A DNA stretch of 64,000 nucleotides from Anaerolineales bacterium UBA6055 (GTDB lineage: Bacteria; Chloroflexota; Anaerolineae; Aggregatilineales; Phototrophicaceae): NCBI GenBank assembly GCA_002428985.1, contig DIYL01000018.1:36050-100049 (forward strand), read 5' to 3'. The position numbers were made by a program, and so were the translations under genes. Shown here piece after piece: positions 57,688 to 64,000 of this stretch (the first letter of the stretch is position 1; each line of letters opens with the position of its first letter). Below the pieces are notes generated by a model. It saw only the letters and a list, made by a program, of their open reading frames with translations, did not search any database and had not been told where the DNA came from.

Positions 57688-60381
57688 ATGAGCGACAAAA
57701 TTAAAGCAAGCAATTCCACCCTCAGTCAAGACATTCATACACTTGGTAATTTGTTGGGTATTATTATCCAAGAGCAAGACGGCGTTGAGGCATATAATCT
57801 CGTTGAAGAGATACGCAGTGTCTCGAAGGCGCGCCGGAGTGGTGATGCTGATGCAGCATTTAAGCTAGCAGATCGCCTTGAAAATACTTCACTTGAATCG
57901 AAGAATATCCTCACAAAAGCATTTTCCAATTATTTTCAGCTTATTAACATTGCCGAAGATCTTGAGCGTATTCGCGTGATACGCGATCGCGAGGCAAATA
58001 ACAAACTCAAAGAATCTATCCATGAGGCAGTTCGGGCGCTTAAAGAACATGGTAAATCTGCGATGGAAATGCGCTCTTTATTGCATCAGGCGCGATTACG
58101 GCTTGTACTGACAGCTCATCCATCAGAAGCAAAGCGTCAAGAAATTTTGATTAAGTTGCGTCACATTGCGCAGATGATGGAAGAGCGTGATCGTCAGATT
58201 TTGTTGGATCGGGAACAAGAAAAACTTAAACTCAAACTGGCAGAAGAAATTGAGGAACTGTGGCAAACACGGCCGATTCGCGCAGCTAAGAAGTTGGTTG
58301 CTGATGAAGTTGAATTTGGTATCTACTTCATTACGTCGGTCATTATGGATGTTGTTATTGACATTTACGAAGACTTACAGTCTGCACTAGAAGAATTCTA
58401 CCCGAACGAAGATTGGTCAGAATTGCCCCCAGTGTTACGTTACGCATCATGGATTGGTGGGGATCGGGATGGTAATCCGAATGTAACAACCGATGTGACA
58501 TTGCAGACGCTAGCGACCTTGCATGAAACTGCTCGACAAGTGTATTTATCCGAGATTGGCTTCTTATTCCAACATCTGACACAGGATACGGCCGGGGTAG
58601 GTGTATCAGACGAGCTTAAACTTGCTGTTGCACATGATGATTCAGAAGAACAATACCCCGATGAAGTCTATCGCCAGCATATGACAATCATTTATGACAA
58701 ACTTGAGCAGAATACATACGAGTCCAGCCGTGATTTACTTGATGATTTGTTAATGGTTCAAGAGAGCCTCAAACAATATAAGGGTAAGCGTGTTGCCATG
58801 GGCGAAGTACAACGCTTGATTCGTAAAGTACGGCTGTTCGGATTGCATCTGGTGCCATTAGAGGTGAGAGAAGATGCTGGATTGCATGCGGCTGCACTAG
58901 AAGAAATCTTTGATTACTATAACATTGCGGAAAATTATATCGCACTCGACGAAGACAAAAAGCAGGTCTTACTGACAAACGAGATTCGCAACAAACGCCC
59001 TCTCTTTCCTAACGAAACTAGTGTTTTTACCGAGACAACCCAGAGTATTATTCGTACATGGCAGATGATTGGTCAGGCACATGTACAATACGATAGTATT
59101 GTAATTGATACGGTAATTGCGAGTATGTCGAAACAGCCAAGTGATGTATTGGCGATGCTACTATTTGCTAAAGAAGTTGGCATTGATAATGATGTCTATA
59201 TTGTGCCATTGTTCGAGACGATTGATGACCTCTACAATGCGCCGGATGTCATGTCGAACTTATTCAATAACCCTGAATACCGTCGTCACCTTGTTGCACG
59301 GTCGGGTAAACGCGGTTTACGTCAACAAGTGATGATTGGTTACTCCGACAGTAGTAAAGATGGCGGATACCTCGCATCTAATTGGAATCTATATAATTCG
59401 CAACGGATTTTGACAGAACGATGTGTTGAAGAAGGTGTATCGCTTGAATTGTTCCATGGGCGTGGCGGGAGCATTGGTCGTGGCGGTGGACCGACGAATC
59501 GTGCGATTTTGTCTCAACCGACAGAATCGTTGCATGGTGGTGTAAAAATTACTGAACAAGGTGAGGTTATTGCGTATCGGTATAGTAATAAAAACATTGC
59601 ACATCGTCATCTGAATCAAGTGTTAAATGCAGTCCTGATTGGCATGGGGATCCAAGAAAAGGACGATGTCCCCCAAACATATTTTGATGCGATGTCAGAG
59701 CTATCCGAGTTAGGGCGCAAAGCGTATCGCAACTTCGTCTATGAAAGCGACGGGTTCATTGAGTATTGGCAACAAGCAACCCCAATTAATGAACTGGGGA
59801 TGATGCAAATTAGCTCACGCCCGGCCAAACGCAAGAAAAAGGGTGGATTCGCAGCAATGCGGGCGATCCCTTGGATGTTTAGCTGGATGCAAAGCCGTGC
59901 AATTGTCCCGAGCTGGTTTGGTGTGGGACATGCCTTTAAGACGTTTGCAGATGAACATGAAAACGGTCTCGAATTGCTCCAAGAGATGTATGAGAAGTGG
60001 GCATTTTTCCATGCAATTATTGACAATGCACAATTGGATGTTGCCAAGGCTGATATGGGAATTGCCGAGTTATATGCGTCATTGGTTGAACCCGAAAGCC
60101 TGCGTGAGGAATTCTTAGGGCGTATCAAGTCTGAACATGCACTGAGTAGCGATATGATTAAATCTGTTACACAACAGACGATATTACTCGAAAATATGAC
60201 TGCAATTAAAACATCTATCGAGCGCCGGAATCCGTATGTTGATCCGTTGAATTTCTTGCAGGTCGCACTTTTGCGAGAGTTACGTGAGTTAGATGAGGAC
60301 TCTGAACAGTATAAGGAGATACGGAATGCGACACTGGCTACAATCAATGGGATTGCAGCGGGTATGAAAACAACAGGTTAG
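57688..60381 (+). CDS. ppc: Phosphoenolpyruvate carboxylase
   Basis: An 897-residue enzyme, normal for the bacterial type, making oxaloacetate and phosphate from PEP and bicarbonate; an anaplerotic step in the cytoplasm. Signatures: VLTAHPSEAKRQE with catalytic His144 (a Ser replaces the usual Thr), YASWIGGDRDGNPNVT, GYSDSSKDGGYLAS, and the glycine loop FHGRGGSIGRGGGPTNRAI. The C-terminal active-site region ISSRPAKRKKKGGFAAMRAI and the end TINGIAAGMKTTG are also typical. Usually a tetramer under allosteric control by aspartate and acetyl-CoA. GGGAA lies about 8 nt before the ATG. The next gene starts 4 nt after its stop. Confidence 0.97.
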   Translation: MSDKIKASNSTLSQDIHTLGNLLGIIIQEQDGVEAYNLVEEIRSVSKARRSGDADAAFKLADRLENTSLESKNILTKAFSNYFQLINIAEDLERIRVIRDREANNKLKESIHEAVRALKEHGKSAMEMRSLLHQARLRLVLTAHPSEAKRQEILIKLRHIAQMMEERDRQILLDREQEKLKLKLAEEIEELWQTRPIRAAKKLVADEVEFGIYFITSVIMDVVIDIYEDLQSALEEFYPNEDWSELPPVLRYASWIGGDRDGNPNVTTDVTLQTLATLHETARQVYLSEIGFLFQHLTQDTAGVGVSDELKLAVAHDDSEEQYPDEVYRQHMTIIYDKLEQNTYESSRDLLDDLLMVQESLKQYKGKRVAMGEVQRLIRKVRLFGLHLVPLEVREDAGLHAAALEEIFDYYNIAENYIALDEDKKQVLLTNEIRNKRPLFPNETSVFTETTQSIIRTWQMIGQAHVQYDSIVIDTVIASMSKQPSDVLAMLLFAKEVGIDNDVYIVPLFETIDDLYNAPDVMSNLFNNPEYRRHLVARSGKRGLRQQVMIGYSDSSKDGGYLASNWNLYNSQRILTERCVEEGVSLELFHGRGGSIGRGGGPTNRAILSQPTESLHGGVKITEQGEVIAYRYSNKNIAHRHLNQVLNAVLIGMGIQEKDDVPQTYFDAMSELSELGRKAYRNFVYESDGFIEYWQQATPINELGMMQISSRPAKRKKKGGFAAMRAIPWMFSWMQSRAIVPSWFGVGHAFKTFADEHENGLELLQEMYEKWAFFHAIIDNAQLDVAKADMGIAELYASLVEPESLREEFLGRIKSEHALSSDMIKSVTQQTILLENMTAIKTSIERRNPYVDPLNFLQVALLRELRELDEDSEQYKEIRNATLATINGIAAGMKTTG

Positions 60382-60384
60382 ATC

Positions 60385-60855
60385 ATGCATGAGACGCTGA
60401 AACAAAAAGCACGGCGGTGGCGATTTAATTTGCTACCGTCGTATCGCGGTTCGGGCGGTTGGATGACATATCTTGCCGATGATTGGCGTGAAGTACATGT
60501 CAAACTGCCTCTAAACATCTTCACACAAAATTATGTTGGTACAACATATTGTGGCAGTATGTATTCTGCAATTGCGCCTTTTTATGTTGCAATGATTCAC
60601 TTCAACTTGCCTAAAGGGTATATTGTATGGGATAAATCGATACAAGTGGATTTCAAACGTCCAGGTAAAGAAACCTTGTATGCGAAAATTATCCTTACCG
60701 AAGACGCCCTTGATGAAATCCGTGAAACACTAAGTCAAAAACGATCGACTGAACGTGATTTCACAATCGAGTTAACGGATAAGGTTGGGACGGTCTGCGC
60801 GACGTTGACTGAAACAGTATATATCCGCAGACCCCTTAAACAACGGGTTACTTAA
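60385..60855 (+). CDS. DUF4442/PaaI-like hotdog-fold protein
   Basis: A 156-residue protein of the DUF4442 family, distant relatives of acyl-CoA thioesterases. The hotdog fold is suggested by FNLLPSYRGSGGWMTYLA, the central helix segment YVGTTYCGSMYSAIAPFYV and the strands VQVDF-like (IQVDFKRPGKETLYAKI) and DKVGTVCATLTETVYI. The usual catalytic acidic residue of thioesterases is not obvious. Substrate unknown. It follows ppc by 3 bp, so it is cotranscribed; whether the two act together is not known. Its last 4 bp overlap the convergent VOC gene. Confidence 0.85.
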   Translation: MHETLKQKARRWRFNLLPSYRGSGGWMTYLADDWREVHVKLPLNIFTQNYVGTTYCGSMYSAIAPFYVAMIHFNLPKGYIVWDKSIQVDFKRPGKETLYAKIILTEDALDEIRETLSQKRSTERDFTIELTDKVGTVCATLTETVYIRRPLKQRVT

Positions 60856-61244
60856 CTATCGGATTTGTCCCAGTCGACCTCAGCAAATCGTTGTACTTCA
60901 AGCAAGTAGCCACTAGGGTCTTTGACAAAGAAGTGATAGATATTATAAGTCTCGTTGGTACGCGGTGAATATTCACACTCCCATCCGTGTGATGTAATGC
61001 GTTCATACCATGCGTCTACATCTTGGGTGACAAATGTGAATATGATCCCGACTGGGTTTGCGGGGGCAGTGTCGCGCTCACAGATACCGAAGTAAGCATT
61101 GCGTCCAGCGACATGATAAATCCGACATGAGCCTTGATCGACCGCCATAGGCAACCCTAAAATTTCCTCATAGAAGTGCGCAGATTTTTTTAGGTCTCGT
61201 GTGTACAAAAATGTGATTTGTGAATCGACAGGTAAAGCAGACAT
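60852..61244 (-). CDS. VOC (glyoxalase/bleomycin resistance) superfamily protein
   Basis: A 130-residue single VOC module pair. Opening strand QITFLYTRDLKKSAHFYEEI then LGLPMAVDQGSCRIYHV, and the closing half with YNIYHFFVKDPSGYLLEVQR, where the terminal Glu matches a metal ligand of the fold. Such proteins are isomerases, dioxygenases or binding proteins; this one cannot be named further. The gene lies 10 bp after the membrane protein gene on the same strand. Confidence 0.88.
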   Translation of the reverse strand: MSALPVDSQITFLYTRDLKKSAHFYEEILGLPMAVDQGSCRIYHVAGRNAYFGICERDTAPANPVGIIFTFVTQDVDAWYERITSHGWECEYSPRTNETYNIYHFFVKDPSGYLLEVQRFAEVDWDKSDS

Positions 61245-61254
61245 GATCTTCTCC

Positions 61255-62115
61255 TTAGTCGGTTTGTTTTGGTAAAAATGGTTTAATTAACGGGAATAAT
61301 GATATACCGAGGATGCTTACCCACATTGGCAATAGGTCGAGTATACCGGCATTGCCTTGCCAAATTGCGACATGATACCCTAACAATAACATGAGTACTT
61401 GACCCGCCTGTAATCGAATCGGAATCATTGGCTCGCCTGTAATATCGCAATCCACATTGACATCTTTAGATTTTAGAATTAGCGGGACAACGATAAATGT
61501 AGCGAACAAAATTCCGATCATATAATCAGTTGTTGGTGGGATAGGCACAAGTTGCGCATTTTGCAGAATGAATGTCACAATCATGATAACAATGGACAGT
61601 CCTGCGAAGATGACATGTTGGCGGTGTGGTTTTGCTAAGACAGCATCCAATAAAAATGCAGTCGCACCAATCATGGCATAAATCCAGCTACCAAAGAAAG
61701 CCACCAATGCCGTTAATACCACCATCACTAAACTATCGGTGAGCAAGGCGGGCAAACCTGTTGAACGATTGACAATGCGTAACATCGACATCATATAAAA
61801 TAGGATAATAAGGTTGAAACGCACGTCAACTAGGAATACAGCGATTGTCATCAATAGGGCGGACACAAATGCGGATAGTTGATGTTGTGGATCTAGTTCG
61901 CGCGACATTGCCCATGCAAAAAATACTGAAAATAGAGCAATAACTCCGCTGATACCCGCTTGAATGACCTCTGTGCCATTGATCAGTTGAATACCGAAAA
62001 TAGCTGCGCCGACAACCCCCATCCAGATCATAATTGCTAGGTTGGTTGGATAACGCGGATCGAGGATACGTCCGATATGTGTGACTTTATAAAGTTGTTG
62101 ATCTAAATTGTCCAT
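61255..62115 (-). CDS. Multi-pass membrane protein, function unknown
   Basis: A 286-residue protein with about eight to nine hydrophobic helices after a polar start (MDNLDQQLYKVTHIGRILDP). The short loop MSRELDPQHQLSA and the segment RIVNRSTGLPALLTDSLV are the only polar marks within the membrane region. I do not recognise the family. The ATG at 62115 has GGGGAG 6-7 nt upstream; an in-frame start at 62148 is less likely. It is followed by the VOC gene. Confidence 0.75.
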   Translation of the reverse strand: MDNLDQQLYKVTHIGRILDPRYPTNLAIMIWMGVVGAAIFGIQLINGTEVIQAGISGVIALFSVFFAWAMSRELDPQHQLSAFVSALLMTIAVFLVDVRFNLIILFYMMSMLRIVNRSTGLPALLTDSLVMVVLTALVAFFGSWIYAMIGATAFLLDAVLAKPHRQHVIFAGLSIVIMIVTFILQNAQLVPIPPTTDYMIGILFATFIVVPLILKSKDVNVDCDITGEPMIPIRLQAGQVLMLLLGYHVAIWQGNAGILDLLPMWVSILGISLFPLIKPFLPKQTD

Positions 62116-62190
62116 GTGTTGCTCCCCGTAGACAAGAATAAATGTCACTTACTATAGCGGATGTGGGTTAGGAGAGATTAAGAGATGTGA

Positions 62191-63204
62191 TTATTTAGCA
62201 ATTGGTAGCGTGAAGATGAACTTTGTACCGACTCCGACTTTGCTCTCAAACCAGATTTTCCCGCCGTGCATCTCAATGATTTGTTTGCATAGATAGAGGC
62301 TAAGTCCAAGACCATAGGTGGCATTTTTAGGTCTGTGATGATCACTCCAAAATTTTTCGAATACATGAACATAAAATTCTTGTCTGATACCCACCCCATT
62401 GTCTAGTATCTGACAATTCACATGATTATCTTTTATAAAGATCGTTAATGTTGTTTTGGTATTTTCGGGCGAAAAGGTTGATGCATTATCTAGAAGCATG
62501 TGAAATACGTGTAGTATTCTATATTGATCGCCAAATAATGCAGGTATCGCTTCATCAATTGATACGATAAGCTTTTGGTGCTTTTCATCGAATTGTTTTT
62601 TTATACTTTCTACCGATGTACTAAGTATTTTAGCGATCTCGTACCATTCGAAATGATAACCATATTTATTTTCAATGCGTACCCAGTCAACATATTGATG
62701 TGTTAAATTGTTTAAATTTTCAACATTGTTTTGAATTACATTAACAAAGGACTTGAGGTGTTCATCTGAAACACCGTAATCATCGCTCATCAACAAATTA
62801 GAATAGCCTCTAATCGATGTAAGTGGGTTTCCAATTTCTGAACGAATAAAGCTTGCATATTCAACTGATCTGCGCTCACGAATTTCTTGAGTGCGGAAAT
62901 TTAGTGCTTTTACACTTAGTGGACGGACAACATAGTTATCCAATCGCTCCAACACTTCATCCACTTTATCCATATTATCCACCGATACAACCGCCATCTT
63001 GCGCAGGTGCAAACGCGGGAATTGCTCCCATTCATCGAGTAACGATAGAGGCACAATATCAAAATCAAAAATGGCGAGAGAGATATTTTTTGGAAGTTGA
63101 TTAGTATCAAGTTCGGTTGAAAAGTATGCAACCTGAAAACCATCGATTTGGTTGAGCATGTCACGTAGCGTAGTATCATCACTAAACAGTGCAATTTGTG
63201 TCAT
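62191..63204 (-). CDS. Histidine-kinase-like protein lacking the phospho-accepting His, with pseudo-receiver domain
   Basis: A 337-residue soluble protein. The first 105 residues look like a degenerate receiver: ALFSDDTT at the acidic start, AIFDFDIVP near the phosphorylation site, and VVRPLS where KP is expected (Arg for Lys). The dimerisation domain reads FIRSEIGNPLTSIRGYS; aligned with the usual SHELRxPLTxI, Ser122 stands at the His. The ATPase domain is intact: N-box LLDNASTFSPE (N240), G1 ILDNGVGI (D268) and G2 YGLGLSLYLCKQIIEMHGG. It may bind ATP but not autophosphorylate on His. It is the downstream member of a tandem pair with the partial gene that overlaps its start by 4 bp. Confidence 0.88.
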   Translation of the reverse strand: MTQIALFSDDTTLRDMLNQIDGFQVAYFSTELDTNQLPKNISLAIFDFDIVPLSLLDEWEQFPRLHLRKMAVVSVDNMDKVDEVLERLDNYVVRPLSVKALNFRTQEIRERRSVEYASFIRSEIGNPLTSIRGYSNLLMSDDYGVSDEHLKSFVNVIQNNVENLNNLTHQYVDWVRIENKYGYHFEWYEIAKILSTSVESIKKQFDEKHQKLIVSIDEAIPALFGDQYRILHVFHMLLDNASTFSPENTKTTLTIFIKDNHVNCQILDNGVGIRQEFYVHVFEKFWSDHHRPKNATYGLGLSLYLCKQIIEMHGGKIWFESKVGVGTKFIFTLPIAK

Positions 63205-64000
63205 GATGTGACCTCCTCTACAAGTGGTAACGTGAAGTAGAACGTTGTGCCGACTCCGACTTCACTCTCGAACCAGATGTCTCCACCGTGCATCTCGATG
63301 ATTTGTTTGGCGAGGTAGAGGCTCATTCCATGTCCTTGTTGACTATAAATTTCACGACGTAGATAATTACGTTCTAGTGGTTGGAATATGTCAGGCTTAA
63401 ACCCATCGGATATACCAACACCATTATCTGTTATCTCAATCATCAAAATGTTGCTACCAACTGTAACTTGTAGGTCAATTTTGGGTTGGTCGTCGGAGTA
63501 GTTTATGGAATTATTCAAGATAGACTCTAAAACAGCGTAGACTTTCCCATTATCTATCATGACCTGAGGGAGATTTTCTGGTACGTTCTTCACTATTGTG
63601 TAGTTTTTGTTAATAAATTTATGCTCAAGCGATTCTTCTACCCACTCAATTATGTGTGTGAAATCTTCGTGCCGAAAACTATAGTCACGACCATGTTCAA
63701 GTTTTATCCAATCCGAATATATATCAATCGTATCACGCATGTAGATTGCACTAGAACCTATTGTCTGTATGAACTGAAGAAGTTGTTCGGGCGGTATATT
63801 AGCATAATTCATTTGAATAATATCAGAATATCCCTTGATAGATGTAAGGGGGTTTTTGAGCTCTGAACGCATTAGATTTGCAAATTCTGACAGGCGAATT
63901 GTTGTGAATATAAGTTTAATACAGTGTTTGATTCGTGATGCTGATAGCGGGTGCATAGTATAACTATCAAGTCGTCCCAACACTTCATCCACTTTATCCA
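63201..64000 (-). CDS. Histidine-kinase-like protein lacking the phospho-accepting His (5' end outside window)
   Basis: The frame is open to the window edge, so the N-terminus is missing. The visible part begins with DKVDEVLGRLDSYTMHPLS, close to the same region of the neighbour (DKVDEVLERLDNYVVRPLS). The dimerisation helix reads NLMRSELKNPLTSIKGYS, again with Ser in place of His. The ATPase domain has N-box ILNNSINYSDD, G1 ITDNGVGISDG and G2 QGHGMSLYLAKQIIEMHGG, all intact. The nucleotide sequence also matches the neighbour closely in the last 100 bp (for example the segment encoding IIEMHGG), which points to tandem duplication. It overlaps the downstream copy by 4 bp (ATGA), so both are made together. 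Confidence 0.85.
   Translation of the reverse strand, partial: DKVDEVLGRLDSYTMHPLSASRIKHCIKLIFTTIRLSEFANLMRSELKNPLTSIKGYSDIIQMNYANIPPEQLLQFIQTIGSSAIYMRDTIDIYSDWIKLEHGRDYSFRHEDFTHIIEWVEESLEHKFINKNYTIVKNVPENLPQVMIDNGKVYAVLESILNNSINYSDDQPKIDLQVTVGSNILMIEITDNGVGISDGFKPDIFQPLERNYLRREIYSQQGHGMSLYLAKQIIEMHGGDIWFESEVGVGTTFYFTLPLVEEVTS

Noticed and set aside
59739..60347. 202-codon minus-strand open frame
   Set aside because: Lies wholly antisense to ppc, whose reading frame is certain; no domain pattern.
63201..63204. Possible frameshift splitting one kinase into two genes
   Set aside because: Each part has its own complete ATPase domain and its own HisKA segment; the 4-bp ATGA overlap is normal translational coupling of duplicated genes.
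1..64000. Mobile element, prophage or integrated island
   Set aside because: No transposase, integrase, tRNA-flanked repeats or phage structural genes were seen, and codon use looks even by eye.

Overview
The window looks like a chromosome segment of an uncultured or little-studied Chloroflexota bacterium, most likely class Anaerolineae. This is an inference from gene content: Thr/Pro-rich linkers after lipoprotein signal peptides, a REC-ParA type TadZ, a DegS-like kinase and NarL-type regulator next to a Tad locus, several GT-C membrane glycosyltransferases, a DUF2085 protein beside CcdA/TlpA thiol-redox genes, and a DHH-CBS-CCA fusion. GC content looks low to moderate by eye (not computed). 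Genes are dense, mostly with Shine-Dalgarno sites, some TTG/GTG starts and many 4-bp ATGA overlaps. I saw no tRNA, rRNA, CRISPR array, transposase, integrase or phage gene.

Layout. (1) 1-1211, plus: end of a surface-glycan locus with two GT2 glycosyltransferases. (2) 1261-10944, minus: NarL-type regulator, DegS-like kinase, CpaB, TadZ, CpaF, TadB, TadC, then ComF and the long ribosome hibernation factor. This is the cytoplasmic and inner-membrane motor of a Tad/Flp pilus or secretion machine plus its likely two-component control. (3) 11201-14218, plus: YfiH/LACC1-like enzyme, YggS, YggT, YggU and a lipoprotein. (4) 14211-17795, minus: a NACHT-like NTPase with HEAT repeats and a zinc-ribbon coiled-coil protein. 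(5) 17903-36459, mostly plus: a surface-glycan region with a polyprenyl-phosphate sugar transferase, an aldo/keto reductase, an O-antigen-ligase-like protein with TPRs, and a run of large membrane proteins of GT-C type with one small helical-repeat protein among them. A PspA-like coiled-coil protein follows behind its own promoter. (6) 37481-44267, plus: TadE-like, TadG-like vWA and a second, very long TadE-like protein, probably the extracellular partners of the motor in region 2. (7) 44444-54804, mainly minus: DUF2085, TlpA, CcdA-TlpA fusion, a divergent Crp/Fnr regulator, cupin, GNAT, DHH-CBS-CCA fusion, lipoprotein, small membrane protein and UbiA prenyltransferase. (8) 54947-60855, plus: M1-like metallopeptidase lipoprotein, Nudix protein, PEP carboxylase and a DUF4442 hotdog protein. 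(9) 60852-64000, minus: VOC protein, membrane protein and a tandem pair of histidine-kinase-like proteins, the second running off the window.

How it may work together. The recurring theme is the cell surface: glycan synthesis and polymerisation (regions 1 and 5), a Tad machine split into two loci about 27 kb apart (regions 2 and 6), membrane or envelope stress (PspA-like) and exported thiol chemistry (region 7). The least conventional items are the two kinase-like proteins that have Ser where the phospho-accepting His should be, the Tad-linked DegS-like kinase with a degenerate N-box, the NACHT/HEAT protein with Arg in its P-loop, the split Tad system with large vWA and stalk-like TadE proteins, and a candidate Crp-type operator with TGT-N10-ACA spacing just upstream of the Crp-family gene. 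No single element proves a new system; these are the places I would look first.
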